A stretch of 24,863 bases of DNA from JBBQWZ01 sp038210135 (GCA_038210135.1 JBBQWZ010000061.1:1-24863); one strand, 5' to 3'; shown: positions 9,138 to 18,611, numbered from the stretch's first letter. The notes: generated by a model not told the origin, from the sequence alone. Program-made: numbers and translations.

Positions 9138-9410
9138 CGCCTCTCAGCGTTTTAACGCACCACAAGTCCTGTATGCAGGCTCAGAGTGCCCTTACACTCC
9201 CTCAGCCACTTTTGCGCGCGCCCTCTTACCGCACTCCGCGGCTGCCTTCTTCCGACACGCCGCCGAAAGTCGCGGTTCCTATCGCTTGCAATTTGAGCAG
9301 GAAAACCGTTCGTACAATAAATCGAAAAGTCGCGTTGTTACCGATCCTGTCCGCCCCAGTACACTCTCTTAGGCTTTGGGCGGGCCCACCCGGAAAAGAG
9401 GTTCGCAGGC
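9138..9410. other. Spacer upstream of the ADOP permease
   Basis: No gene, RNA or clear promoter was recognised in these 273 bp. An AAGAGG run about 9 nt before the ATG at 9411 can serve as the ribosome site of the permease gene. Confidence 0.35.
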
Positions 9411-11848
9411 ATGACACGACAGATTTCGATCGAAACCCTAGTTCAGGATCTTCGCTATACCATCCGGCAGTTTCGCAAAAATCCTGCCTTTGCTTCGACG
9501 GCCTTCCTCATGATCGCGCTCGGCGTCTGCGCGAGTGTTTCGATCTTCGCCTTCGTTGACGCCGCTCTCATCCGGCCGCTGCCCTATCGGAATTCCTCGC
9601 GGCTGGTGGGCGTCTACGAGGTGGTCAAGATGTTCCCGCAGAGCAATCTCTCCTACCTTGACTTCGTGGATTGGAAGAAGCAGAACAATTCGTTCGACGG
9701 GTTTGATGCCTACACCGGTTCGGGCGCAACGCTCCAGACGAACTCCGGCGCCGTTCCTGTTCCGGGCGCCCGTGTGACGGCGGGTTTCTTCCGGACGCTG
9801 GGGGTTTCGCCGTCGATCGGGAGGGATTTCGCGAACGGCGAGGACAGCGTCGCGGCACAGCCTACGGCCATGCTGAGCTACTCCGCGTGGCAGTCGCGGT
9901 ACGCCGGGCGACCGGACGTTCTGGGCAAGGTCGTCACGTTGAACGACAAGCCGACGGTGATCATCGGTGTGCTGCCCAAGGATTTCCATTTCGCTCCCGC
10001 GGAACCAGCCGAGTTCTGGATGGCGCTGCAAGCGGCGGGCTCCTGCGAGACGCGCCGGAGTTGCCACAATCTCTACGGCGTGGCGCGATTGAAAGATGGA
10101 GTCTCCTTCGAAGTCGCGCTGGCGGATGTGAAATCGATCGCGAGCCAACTCGAACGGCAATACCCGGACATGAACCGGGATCAGGGCGCGAACCTGGTTC
10201 CCCTAACCGAAGTGATCGTCGGAAACGTTCGGCCGATCCTGCTGGTGTTATTCGGAGGCGCATTCCTGTTGCTGTTGATCGCGAGCGTCAACGTCACCAG
10301 CCTGTTGCTGGTGCGCTCAGAAAGCCGGCGGCGCGAAATCGCCGTGCGGTCCGCGTTGGGCGCGTCCGGATCGCGGATGGCGAGCCAATTCGTAGTCGAA
10401 GGACTGGTGCTGGTCGCCGTTGGAAGCACGATTGGCTTGTTGGCCGCATGGTGGCTGATGCAGATTCTGACAACGCTCGTGCCGGAAAACATGATGGCGA
10501 GCATGACCTACCTGCATGGCATCGGCTTGAATCCGCGCGTCCTCGCATTTGCGGGAGTGGTTTCATTGCTGGCGGCGATGCTCTTTTCGTTGACTCCGGC
10601 GTTGCGGCTGTCGTCGCCACAAATCCGTGCGGGACTGGCCGAAGGAAGCAGAGGCTCGGCGGGACTCGCGTGGCGCCGCTTGGGATCGAAGCTTGTGGTG
10701 ATCGAATTGGCGACAGCCATGGTCCTGCTGGTCGCGGCCGGACTGTTGAGCAAGAGCTTGAACCAACTGCTCCACGTCGAACTCGGATTTCAGCCTGAGC
10801 ATGTGGTCGCGTTGGAGGTGGGCGCTCCACCGGCGCGTTACGGGAAGGCTGAACAGGCCCTTGCATTCGAACACGAAGTGGAACGCAGGACCAGCCGCCT
10901 GCCCGGAGTTATGTCCATCGCGGTTTCAACCGGCGTGCCGATCAGCCACAACGGAAACACGACGTGGTTCCGCGTGCTCGGGCGCCCGTGGCACGGAGAA
11001 CATTTGGAGTGCCCGGAGCGCGACATCAGCGCCACCTACTTTTCGACCATCGGCGCCAAGCTGGCGCGGGGCCGTTTCTTCAACGAGAGTGAAGATGAAA
11101 TCAAACCTCGTGTCGCAATCATCAATCAGGCCTTCGCGCGTCAATACTTTCCAGGCGAAGAGCCGGTCGGAAAACAGATCACGTATCTCCGTGGCGAAGT
11201 GAAGCCCATCGAAATCGTGGGTATCGTCGAGGACGTCCGCGAAGGACCGCTCGATGCCGCCATTCCGCCGGTTCTCTACATTCCCTTCAACCAGGATCCG
11301 TCAACGTTCTTCACACTGATCGTGCGGGCGACGCACGCCGAAGGCGCGCTGCTACCGCTGCTAGTTTCGATGTCGCACGACATGGATGCCGGAGTCGTTA
11401 CCTTGAATGGAATGACGATCCGAGATCGCATCGGGAAATTGCCTTCGACCTATTTGAAGCGATCGTCGGCGTGGCTGGTGGGGGCTTCGCCGCGCTGTCG
11501 CTCCTGCTTGCCGTCGTCGGACTATATGGCGTCGTCGCGTACTCGGTGAGCCAACGGACCAGGGAAATCGGAGTCCGGATGGCACTCGGGGCCCGCAGGA
11601 GTTCGGTCTATCAGTTAATCCTTCGGGAAGCAGGGATGTTGATTGGAATCGGCATTATCGCTGGACTAGGCGGCGCGATCGCGGCCGCGACATTCATGCG
11701 CAAGATGCTGTTTGGCGTCGAGGCTTGGGACCTGCCCACGCTGACCGGCGTGGCGGTTCTACTCAGCGCCGCAGCGCTGCTTGCGAGCTTCGTGCCCGCT
11801 CGACGAGCGGCCGCCGTCGATCCAGTGGAAGCTTTGCGTTCGGAGTAG
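9411..11848 (+). pseudogene. ADOP-type ABC permease (MacB/FtsX family), frameshifted near the C-terminus
   Basis: The gene encodes an Acidobacteria-type ADOP permease of about 812 residues if read across one frameshift. It opens with DLRYTIRQFRKNPAFASTAF, a first transmembrane helix (about 28-50), and a MacB-like periplasmic domain. The first FtsX domain follows (helix near 275-296, AVRSALGAS), then a second periplasmic domain, the second FtsX domain (VSQRTREIGVRMALGARR) and the ending FVPARRAAAVDPVEALRSE. At 11480-11484 the run of five G shifts the frame: WLVGASPR is read where relatives have WLVGGFAAL, which needs six G. The first frame therefore stops at 11549 and the last 125 residues lie in another frame from 11471. 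Such permeases act with MacB-type ATPases, but no ATPase gene is adjacent. A sequencing error in the G run is a real alternative. Confidence 0.88.
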
Positions 11849-12690
11849 ACCGGAATCAGAGCCCCCCCTTTGGTGGGATTGCTTTAAGATGCCGAAAAGA
11901 CAGCCGCTCAGCCACCGAAGTGAGAATTTCTTTTCTATTGATCGCCGATGCCGGGCGAGCCCAGAAACAGAGTAATCGCCGGTAAGCTAAAGCGGACAGA
12001 TTGCTACACTGTCTACGGCGTTTCTTCGAGACGACTCTTGTAAGTTATTCAGAATGAACAGAGCGTAGTATGAGCAGATCTGCCGATTGTAGCATTAGAC
12101 CTATCGAGCCATACGGTTATTCGATTCAGCCTTAAGAACACCTATTTTTCGTCGTTCTAAAGCATTGAAAGGTAACGTTTTTGCCTGTTACGCAGATAGC
12201 AAATGGAGGTAAGATATCTGGCGGTTTGCACCGCTACGCCAGCGCGAATTTTCAGCCCCCGTTCCCTTCGGCTGGTGCAACCGAATCAAGAGGGTTGGCC
12301 GGCCGTTTTGCAGGATCGCAGTACCGACCGGCCCGAGCGCGCCAGTCGGGACCCTATCGATAGTCGAGCCAAGCTTTCGCTAGGAGTGCAACTCGCCGAG
12401 GCGAGGAACACCCATTTGGGAGGGCTCCACGGTACAAACAGCAGATGTTTGTGTTGTTCAAGCGGCTCCACACATCAGGCAAGGTCAAGGGCGGAGCAAA
12501 ACTAGACCACTGGGGCGGAGAGAAACTAGACCGCTTCATAGGTGGGAGCGGCTGTCGTTTGAGGGATTTACGGGGGCGGCTGGAGCGTAGGCCTGCGACC
12601 CGCTTTGCGGGGAGCGTTTACCGGACTCACCGTCTCAGGACTTCGATAAATACCGCCGCATCGCAAGGTATGCGGGTACTTCCATTTGAT
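11849..12690. other. Gene-free stretch with an IS-end-like repeat
   Basis: No convincing coding region, RNA or riboswitch was found. It has a lower-GC part (about 11990-12180) that could hold promoters but no clear -35/-10 pair was picked out. The only structured element is the pair of 22-bp repeats at 12489-12534, listed separately. Confidence 0.4.
12489..12534 (+). repeat. Two tandem 22-bp repeats, possible insertion-sequence end remnant
   Basis: GGGCGGAGCAAAACTAGACC (12489) and GGGCGGAGAGAAACTAGACC (12513) are direct repeats with a 24-bp period; each continues with a similar CRC end. Closely spaced repeats of about 20 bp occur at the ends of IS21-family and related elements, so this may be a solo IS end. 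No transposase gene is adjacent, and the link to a family is an inference. Confidence 0.45.
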
Positions 12691-12954
12691 TCAGTCTTCG
12701 CGAACGCCATTCAAATGACCGTGCCTCAGGTAGAAAGCGAAGATCCTCGGAAGGTCGAACGGGCTCGATTTCTCGCGGACCAGAGAACGTGAGCTCCGCA
12801 GGCGATCTGGAATTGCTGTCGCGCAACAAGTTGGAATGCTCCGGGGTCGAGATCGCATGCGGATACGCGAACGCCTTTACAGAGAGCCCGATCCAGCTCT
12901 CAATTCCAATCCGGGAACCTCGCATTTCTCCAATCAGCATCTCCTGGGTCTAGA
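12691..12954 (-). pseudogene. Decayed C-terminal part of a polysaccharide deacetylase (NodB type)
   Basis: One minus-strand frame reads TQEMLIGEMRGSRIGIESWI then SVKAFAYPHAISTPEHSNLL, matching the late part of polysaccharide deacetylases (E-I-x2-SR-x2-IE-x-W-x-G followed by FAYPxG). After LLRD the homology moves by one frame to REKSSPFDLPRI, corresponding to the SxPFxLPR motif near the C-terminus of the same family, ending at the stop at 12691. The N-terminal catalytic half with its Asp and His metal ligands is missing, and a stop lies just upstream of TQEM. It is therefore a truncated, frameshifted remnant at the edge of the glycosyltransferase island, where such an enzyme would have de-N-acetylated a glycan. 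Confidence 0.6.
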
Positions 12955-12987
12955 ACGGGAGGCTCTCGATGCAAAGCCAACGACGTC

Positions 12988-13980
12988 TTGATTCACCTTA
13001 GCGATTGTGGTGGATGTTACCATAAGACGCTTCCAGTGATACCGCAAGTCAGCGTCATCACGCCCGCGCACAATGTTGCCCCTTGGATTGAGGCTGCGAT
13101 TCGGTCCGTAGTGGCACAGACCCTTGGCGCCATTGAATACGTTGTCGTCGAGGACAGTTCGACGGACGCGACCTACGATGTAGCATCTTCGGTGGCCGAC
13201 TCAAGACTCGTCGTGCTGAAAATCAGCGCGTCGAGTTGCGCGGCGGCAAGGAATGCCGGCGTGCGCGCATCCTCTGCCCCCTACGTCGCCTTCCTGGATG
13301 GAGACGATCTATGGATGCCGGAGAAGCTCGAACGGCAGGTCGCCGTCTTGAACGAGCATCCGGAAATCGATCTGACGTTCTCCTGGTCGCGCATCATCGA
13401 GGAGTCCGGATTCAGCACGAGCCACCTTCAGCGCGCCGCGCCCGGCGTCACCGGGTTTGAAGATGTTCTCACCCGGAATGTCGTCGGAAACGGCTCGTCT
13501 GTCGTGATGCGCCGTTCGGCGCTCGAACGGGCGGGTCCTTTCGATGAAACGCTTCGTGCGGCATCGGATTTCGACATGTGGCTTCGAGTCGCAGCCTTAC
13601 GGCCGGACAACTGCTGGTGCCTTCCTGAGCCTCTAACGCTTTACCGTCGCCGGTCCGGTCAAGTAACAAACAATTGGCGGCTGAGTCAAGCCGGGACAGA
13701 AAGAGTGATGGAGAAAGTTCGCGCGCTGCCGTTGTGCCGTTCTGCCAGCATGCAGTCCAAGGCTGAGGCAACCAATCACCAGTTCTATGCCTTTGCCGCG
13801 TACGAGAGTAACGAGTGTCGGATGGCGCTGCAGCTTCTTGCCCGGGCACTTCGGTTTTCTCCCGCATTCGTGCTTGGTAATCCCGCCACTTGGTCGCTCG
13901 CAGCCGCCATTTGTGTAAAGGCGGTCTTGCCTTCGTGGGCGTTTGAACCCGTGCGCGTACTCGCTCGCAGAATCCTCTGA
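12988..13980 (+). CDS. Family 2 glycosyltransferase
   Basis: The product is a GT-A-fold inverting glycosyltransferase that would move a sugar from a nucleotide-sugar to an acceptor, probably a lipid-linked glycan at the cytoplasmic membrane face. Visible motifs are the first strand VSVITPAHN (21-29), VVVEDSSTDAT (52-62, in place of the usual VDDGSTD), AARNAGVRAS, the metal-binding FLDGDDLW (102-109) and the acceptor-side ASDFDMWLR (192-200). The 330-residue length is normal. The TTG at 12988 gives the longest frame; a GTG at 13036, directly before IPQVSVITP, gives a more typical N-terminus and may be the true start. Neither has a strong ribosome site. It ends 12 bp from the convergent methyltransferase gene. 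Donor and acceptor sugars cannot be told from sequence. Confidence 0.88.
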   Translation: MIHLSDCGGCYHKTLPVIPQVSVITPAHNVAPWIEAAIRSVVAQTLGAIEYVVVEDSSTDATYDVASSVADSRLVVLKISASSCAAARNAGVRASSAPYVAFLDGDDLWMPEKLERQVAVLNEHPEIDLTFSWSRIIEESGFSTSHLQRAAPGVTGFEDVLTRNVVGNGSSVVMRRSALERAGPFDETLRAASDFDMWLRVAALRPDNCWCLPEPLTLYRRRSGQVTNNWRLSQAGTERVMEKVRALPLCRSASMQSKAEATNHQFYAFAAYESNECRMALQLLARALRFSPAFVLGNPATWSLAAAICVKAVLPSWAFEPVRVLARRIL

Positions 13981-13992
13981 GTCGGCCCGAGA

Positions 13993-14628
13993 CTATAGCT
14001 TCACGGCCTCGAGGAACAGGCTCTCCTCAGGTCGGTTATCTAGGATTTGAAGATCCGGGACTGCACCGTTGCGATACTCACATTTTCCAATTTTGCTGAG
14101 TCCCGCCGCCGAAAGCGCCGCGGTTAACATCGCTTCGTCGTAAGTACAGTTACGCCGGCCCAGCTCCGACTGCGAGCTTGGAAATAATCGCGCCAGCGCC
14201 TGCTGCCGGGCGCCGGAACGATATAGATCGATAGTGCGGTCGAAATCCGAGACAGAGACCCGAATGACTCCCCCGGGCACCAAGACGCGACGTGCCTCTC
14301 TGATCAGCCGTTCCCCATCGGAAGCTGTGAGAGAGTCCAAGAAGTGTGAGCAAAAAATATAGTCGACCGAATTATCTTTGAACGGCAAACCCTGACGTAA
14401 GTCGGAATGGACGAACCGGTTTGTTTTCACGGCTTGCACATACTGATCTTTTCCGATGACTGAGTGCCAACCGGAACGTGAATACAGATAAGAGAGCACA
14501 AATCGCGGCAAATAGCGAAGTGGCGAATACCACCCCAGATCGACATTTATCCATCCGGGCGCGACCAGCAATCCAGAGCCAAGGTTCACCTTCACAGCCT
14601 CACTAGGTTCCCTTTGCGCGAAGGTCAC
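13993..14628 (-). CDS. SAM-dependent methyltransferase (class I, sugar-island type)
   Basis: The protein has 211 residues with a class I methyltransferase fold. The SAM-binding loop is KVNLGSGLLVAPGWINVDLG near the N-terminus, followed by DLRQGLPFKDNSVDYIFCSH (the acidic/post-II region) and EARRVLVPGGVIRVSVSD (motif IV-like). This layout, with the loop reading LNLGSG...GWINVD, is common in methyltransferases of polysaccharide clusters. The frame is open further upstream to a TTG at 14652, but GTG at 14628 is preferred because its GTGA overlaps the TGA stop of the upstream gene by 4 nt, with GAGG ahead as a ribosome site; this implies translational coupling. The usual SHVLEH is SHFLDS here. 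The methylated substrate is unknown. Confidence 0.85.
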   Translation of the reverse strand: MTFAQREPSEAVKVNLGSGLLVAPGWINVDLGWYSPLRYLPRFVLSYLYSRSGWHSVIGKDQYVQAVKTNRFVHSDLRQGLPFKDNSVDYIFCSHFLDSLTASDGERLIREARRVLVPGGVIRVSVSDFDRTIDLYRSGARQQALARLFPSSQSELGRRNCTYDEAMLTAALSAAGLSKIGKCEYRNGAVPDLQILDNRPEESLFLEAVKL

Positions 14629-15185
14629 CGCAACCGCCTCGCTACAATCCAAACGTGAATTGGATAGCCGGGTTCATTGTATGTTGCCAGCCATCGGCGC
14701 AGGCTGGGACGATCCGGGATTTGGATTCCGCGCAGGCGATCAGCCACCACGATTGCGGCAACACTCAGACGGTTGCCCCAGCTGTTACACTCTATAATCT
14801 CGCCATACGGCTCGCAGAGAGCCAAAAGCGCTGCGCAGGAGAAACGATAATAATCATTCGGATAGTGGTGAATCGGGTTCAGGAAGCAGGTTGTGTGAAT
14901 CGCGATCCCGCCTTTTTTTAGAACCCGAAAGGTTTCCTGGATAGCGAGCTTCGGATCCACTACATGTTCGAGCACCTGATCTGTGATAACCCAATCGAAA
15001 GCCTCGTCACCGAACTTCAAATCGTGTATGTCAGACTCCGGATACTGAGTTTCGGTAACCGCAGCCGTTGGATCCATCAACGCGCGGAAATTGTCGATGC
15101 TACTTACACCCAGAATCTTACCTTTCATTGGTTCCGGAATCGCGGCTTCAATCCCGCGATACATCGCATAGCGCGTCAGATGCAT
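14625..15185 (-). CDS. SAM-dependent methyltransferase (class I), upstream partner
   Basis: The protein has 186 residues and includes the methyltransferase landmarks KGKILGVSSID (a degenerate SAM-binding loop with few glycines), FDWVITDQVLEHVVDP and ETFRVLKKGGIAIHTTCF, ending in HVWIVARRLR. The VLEHVxxP motif is typical of Methyltransf_11-type enzymes in cell-surface glycan clusters. Missing loop glycines are seen in related proteins but could mean weakened SAM binding. It is the first gene of a two-gene minus-strand operon, sharing a 4-nt overlap with the next methyltransferase. Upstream, 39 bp separate it from the divergent glycosyltransferase at 15225, so both must be promoted from that short gap or from within it. 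Confidence 0.82.
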   Translation of the reverse strand: MHLTRYAMYRGIEAAIPEPMKGKILGVSSIDNFRALMDPTAAVTETQYPESDIHDLKFGDEAFDWVITDQVLEHVVDPKLAIQETFRVLKKGGIAIHTTCFLNPIHHYPNDYYRFSCAALLALCEPYGEIIECNSWGNRLSVAAIVVADRLRGIQIPDRPSLRRWLATYNEPGYPIHVWIVARRLR

Positions 15186-15224
15186 GGCATTTTGTCACTG
15201 GTTATGATCGTGACCGGATAAGTT

Positions 15225-16133
15225 ATGCTCGCCACGGTGATCGTGCCATCGTTCAACTCCTCCCAGACGATTGAACATTGCCTCGCATCGGTAGAAGACC
15301 AAACGTTGCGCGGCTGCGTCGAAATAATTGTCGTGGACAGTTCCTTTGACGGGACGGATCGCATTATCGCATCGCAGTTCCCCGGCGTGCAACTGTTTCA
15401 CTTTTCGGACCGAAAGCTTCCCGGGGAGGCGCGCAACTACGCTGCTGCCCATGCTTCTGGAGATATCCTCATTTTCCTCGATGCCGACTGCACCGTGGAA
15501 CCGACCTGGCTTGAGCGCGTCATCAAGGCGCATGATGGGGCTTATGCCGCCGTAGGCGGAGCGGTCTGCAATGGAAATCCGGAGGACAAAGCGGGTTGGG
15601 CGCACTACCTCTTCGAGTTTAGCCTCTGGCTGCCTGGTGCGGCGGCTCATGAGCAGCGCGAGATCCCGGGGGGCTGTCTATCGATAAAGAAGCCGGTGTT
15701 TTTGCTTTATGGGCCGTTTCCGGAAGGCATCTACAGCGAAGATACGGCGTTCAGTTGGCGTCTCCGTTCCGCGGGCCTCACGCTTTTGTTCGATCCCGAG
15801 ATTCGCGTCTTTCACCGGCACACGATTCCGTTTTCAAAGCTGCTTCGCGTGAAGGGCTATCATGGCCGCTGTTTCGCGTGGCAAAGGGCGCGCGAATGGC
15901 CGGCGCACAAACGAATCCTGTTCGGATTACTCGCCGGACTTCTTTCTCCGGTTCTGGTTTTCCGAGTCTGGAGACGCGTCTCGCACAGCCCTTACCTACA
16001 GAAGTTTTGGGCTGTGTGGTACTTGATTGCCCTACTCGCTATTTGCTGGTCGTGGGGAGAAGTTCGCGGCTACTTACTACGGCGTAAACCTCTGGCGAGC
16101 GATGCCGGCGGCAGTGGCCGCCTGGGCGAATAG
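15225..16133 (+). CDS. Family 2 glycosyltransferase with C-terminal membrane helices
   Basis: This 302-residue protein begins MLATVIVPSFNSSQTIEHCL, then VEIIVVDSSFDGTD, GEARNYAAAHASGD and the metal-binding FLDADCT (84-90, DxD at 86-88), with EDTAFSWRL (172-180) as the probable catalytic region. Two hydrophobic segments (about 232-250 and 261-278) follow, so it is probably membrane-bound at the cytoplasmic face. GGATAAG just upstream of the ATG can act as ribosome site. Its 3' end overlaps the convergent glycosyltransferase gene by 57 bp on opposite strands. The sugar specificity cannot be read from sequence. It resembles glycosyltransferases of exopolysaccharide or surface-glycan clusters. 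Confidence 0.88.
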   Translation: MLATVIVPSFNSSQTIEHCLASVEDQTLRGCVEIIVVDSSFDGTDRIIASQFPGVQLFHFSDRKLPGEARNYAAAHASGDILIFLDADCTVEPTWLERVIKAHDGAYAAVGGAVCNGNPEDKAGWAHYLFEFSLWLPGAAAHEQREIPGGCLSIKKPVFLLYGPFPEGIYSEDTAFSWRLRSAGLTLLFDPEIRVFHRHTIPFSKLLRVKGYHGRCFAWQRAREWPAHKRILFGLLAGLLSPVLVFRVWRRVSHSPYLQKFWAVWYLIALLAICWSWGEVRGYLLRRKPLASDAGGSGRLGE

Positions 16134-16865
16134 GACCAGAACGAGACAACCGCGCGCGGCGGAATACCGCAACAGCGAAAGATAGAAGCCGAGATTTCCA
16201 GATGGTGCGTCATGCAGATTTCGAAACCAGCGAGCTCCTTGACCATATCGAAAGTGTTGGTTCCAGAACGACGAGAGCGAGAGTTCGTGGTAGTGGTCCA
16301 CTACCGCATCGCTCGCTACTCGAAGGCTTCTCCCGCTCTTGATCCAACGCCAGCAGAATTCGCGATCTTCGCCGCCGGCGACTCCCCAACTCGAGTCGAA
16401 TCCCCCGAGTTCGAGGAAATCTCGCTTCGACACGGTAAGGTTGCCTGTGGCAACGAACTGAGGGTCACTCTGGTAGAGGAAATCAATGATGACCTGCGTG
16501 GCAGTGGAATACGGATTTTGTGGAATTGCGTTCCTGATTGAACCACCTACAACGCTGCGGGGATCGGCGACCAGGTGGGATTCGATCTTGTGGAGCCAAT
16601 CTTGGGAGGGCTGGCAGTCGTCATCGGTAAAAACCAGGTACTCGCCCTCCGCCTTGGAGCCGCCTAAATTCCGTGCGAGAGCTGGTCCCCCGGGCGGATA
16701 TTGGTATACCGTCCTCACGCCCGGGGGCACATTCACTCTCACGCCATCCGCAACCACGACGACCTCAAACTGGCTTCTCGGGTATTCGAGCTTCTCGATT
16801 GCGCGCAGGCAGCGCGCCAATTGGACCTCACGATCGCGAGTCGGGATTATTATCGAGAACTTCAC
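16077..16865 (-). CDS. Family 2 glycosyltransferase
   Basis: This 262-residue GT-A glycosyltransferase shows FSIIIPTRDR (3-12), FEVVVVADGVRV (34-44), PALARNLGGSKAEGEYLVFT and the metal-binding DDDC (81-84), with VAGGEDREFCWRW (162-174) matching the catalytic-acidic region and VVDHYHELSLSSFW downstream. The start is a GTG at 16865, with no strong ribosome site. It lies divergent to the FAD oxidoreductase gene with about 108 bp between, and convergent with the GT at 15225, overlapping it by 57 bp. The C-terminus has a hydrophobic stretch (about 230-252) that may anchor it. It is clearly a second GT2 in the same glycan island. Confidence 0.88.
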   Translation of the reverse strand: MKFSIIIPTRDREVQLARCLRAIEKLEYPRSQFEVVVVADGVRVNVPPGVRTVYQYPPGGPALARNLGGSKAEGEYLVFTDDDCQPSQDWLHKIESHLVADPRSVVGGSIRNAIPQNPYSTATQVIIDFLYQSDPQFVATGNLTVSKRDFLELGGFDSSWGVAGGEDREFCWRWIKSGRSLRVASDAVVDHYHELSLSSFWNQHFRYGQGARWFRNLHDAPSGNLGFYLSLLRYSAARGCLVLVLFAQAATAAGIARQRFTP

Positions 16866-16877
16866 GGGGTCCGGTGA

Positions 16878-16905
16878 TTGTACATGATTGCCCGGATGCT
16901 ATACT
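16878..16905 (+). promoter_or_regulatory. Candidate sigma-70-like promoter for the FAD oxidoreductase
   Basis: TTGTAC (16878) and TATACT (16900) are separated by 16 bp. The -10 matches five of six positions of TATAAT; the -35 is weaker. It lies 69 nt upstream of the GTG at 16974. This is a sequence match only. Confidence 0.35.
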
Positions 16906-16973
16906 GATCTTCTTTCGAGAGCTGTCCGAAAGCACTCTCCCTGCGCTTCTCGGGCATATTTGCGGCAGCGTCG

Positions 16974-18611
16974 GTGTCTGACTCCGCCGAAGAAGGGCTG
17001 GACTCCAAGTCGCCGCTTCCCTCCCAGTTGTCTGTTCATAGCGCTCGTCCGCGTTCTCAAGCAAGCTCCGCCGAAACCTGTGTGGTCATCGGCGCGGGGC
17101 CTGCGGGGTTGACGGCGGCTTACGAGCTATCCAAATCCGGCTTGCCGACCACTGTTCTCGAGAGCAGTGCGGTTCCGGGCGGACTTGCCAGAACTGAGCA
17201 TTACAAAGGCTATCGTTTCGACATCGGCGGTCATCGATTTTTCACCAAGCTGAATATCGTTGATGAGATCTGGCGCGAGCTGTTGGGGAATGATTTCCTT
17301 TCCCGGCCGCGGCTCTCTAGAATCTACTACAACGGGCGGTTCTTTAAGTACCCTTTGGAGCCCATGGACGCCCTGTCGCAACTGGGGCTGTGGGAGGCAA
17401 TGGCGTGTGCCGCCAGCTTTCTTCGCGTCCGCTTCTTCCCGATTCGACCGGAGAAGACTTTCGACCTATGGGTGTCGAACCGCTTCGGCCGACGGCTGTT
17501 CGACACTTTTTTTCGGACTTACACCGAGAAGGTGTGGGGCATGCCCTGTTCGGAGATTGATGCTGAATGGGCCGCGCAGAGAATCCGTGGGCTCGACGCG
17601 CTCGCCCTGATCAAGCAAATGCTATTGCCTGCTCCAAAGGATAAGGGCCGGGTGGTCAAGAGCTTGATCGACTCATTTCACTATCCGCGGCTGGGACCCG
17701 GCATGATGTGGGAAGAGTGCGCGCGCCGGGTTGCAAATCTAGGCGGAAAGCTGCTCTACAACTCAACCGTGGCACGAATCGAATGGGAGCCGCAACGCGT
17801 CGTCGCCGTTTTAGCTGCGGGTGGCGAGCGATATGAAGCTTCGCAGTTCATTAGCACGATGCCAATCCAGCAGCTCCTGCAGGCTTTCGATCCGCCGCCG
17901 CCCGACGAGGTACTCAAGGCGGGCGAGCGGCTGCGTTATCGCGATTTTCTGACTGTGGCACTGATTCTGCGGCGTGCTCACGTCTTTCCGGATAACTGGA
18001 TCTACCTTCACGATCCCGGGGTGAAGGTCGGTCGCATCCAAAACTACAAAAACTGGAGCCCGGACATGGTGCCCTCGGAGGAGACCACCTGCCTGGGACT
18101 CGAGTATTTCTGCTCACAAGGTGACCAACTGTGGAACCTGGACGACGCGGAACTCGTGCGACTGGCCAGCCGCGAACTGGCCCAACTCGGCATCGCCGGC
18201 GACGCGGAAATCGTTGACGGAACCGTAGTGCGAGCGCAGCAAGCCTATCCGGTATACGACGCCGAGTACCGTAGTTGCCTCGCCACTATACGCGCGTTTC
18301 TAGACAAGTTCGGCAATTTACAGTTGGTCGGCAGGAATGGAATGCACCACTACAACAATCAGGACCATTCTATGTTTACCGGCTTGCTGGCCGCCCGCAA
18401 TATATTGGGAGAGAACCACGACGTCTGGGCAGTCAATTCTGATTTCGAGTATCACGAATCGGGCACGGTTTCAGGTGATGACAAGCTGGATGCTTTACGT
18501 TCGTCCCAGCCTAGAGTCCCCCGCAATTCCAGGGCTAACGCTTCGTCCTTGCGGATTCCGGGCGAAGGCGAACGGGATTCCGGGGCGAACGTGAAAACGA
18601 TTCCGGGGTGA
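16974..18611 (+). CDS. FAD-dependent oxidoreductase, protoporphyrinogen oxidase / UDP-galactopyranose mutase-like
   Basis: The 545-residue product contains the Rossmann FAD-binding loop VVIGAGPAGLTAAYELSKSG (37-56) with Glu63 binding the ribose, GGLARTEHYKGYRFDIGGHR and FFTKLNIVDEIW. Further landmarks are NRFGRRLFDTFFRTYTEKVW and, late, GRNGMHHYNNQDHSMFTGLL. These are typical of the amino-oxidase-like flavoenzymes found with glycosyltransferases, which may act on nucleotide sugars. The start GTG gives a 35-residue Ser-rich extension before the FAD loop, so the true start could be later. The end is odd: after SDFEYHESG (about 500) the frame runs through a DNA repeat cluster (18536-18712) that supplies the last 40 residues (ending ANVKTIPG). 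This suggests the natural C-terminus has been replaced or extended by inserted sequence. The core enzyme looks intact. Confidence 0.85.
   Translation: MSDSAEEGLDSKSPLPSQLSVHSARPRSQASSAETCVVIGAGPAGLTAAYELSKSGLPTTVLESSAVPGGLARTEHYKGYRFDIGGHRFFTKLNIVDEIWRELLGNDFLSRPRLSRIYYNGRFFKYPLEPMDALSQLGLWEAMACAASFLRVRFFPIRPEKTFDLWVSNRFGRRLFDTFFRTYTEKVWGMPCSEIDAEWAAQRIRGLDALALIKQMLLPAPKDKGRVVKSLIDSFHYPRLGPGMMWEECARRVANLGGKLLYNSTVARIEWEPQRVVAVLAAGGERYEASQFISTMPIQQLLQAFDPPPPDEVLKAGERLRYRDFLTVALILRRAHVFPDNWIYLHDPGVKVGRIQNYKNWSPDMVPSEETTCLGLEYFCSQGDQLWNLDDAELVRLASRELAQLGIAGDAEIVDGTVVRAQQAYPVYDAEYRSCLATIRAFLDKFGNLQLVGRNGMHHYNNQDHSMFTGLLAARNILGENHDVWAVNSDFEYHESGTVSGDDKLDALRSSQPRVPRNSRANASSLRIPGEGERDSGANVKTIPG

Noticed and set aside
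9438..10160. Minus-strand open frame of 240 codons
   Set aside because: It is antisense to the ADOP permease, which has clear family motifs in the plus frame; the minus frame shows no recognisable motif or ribosome site.
11849..12480. Riboswitch or structured RNA upstream of the glycan island
   Set aside because: No known riboswitch core could be recognised and no gene follows closely in a leader-like position.
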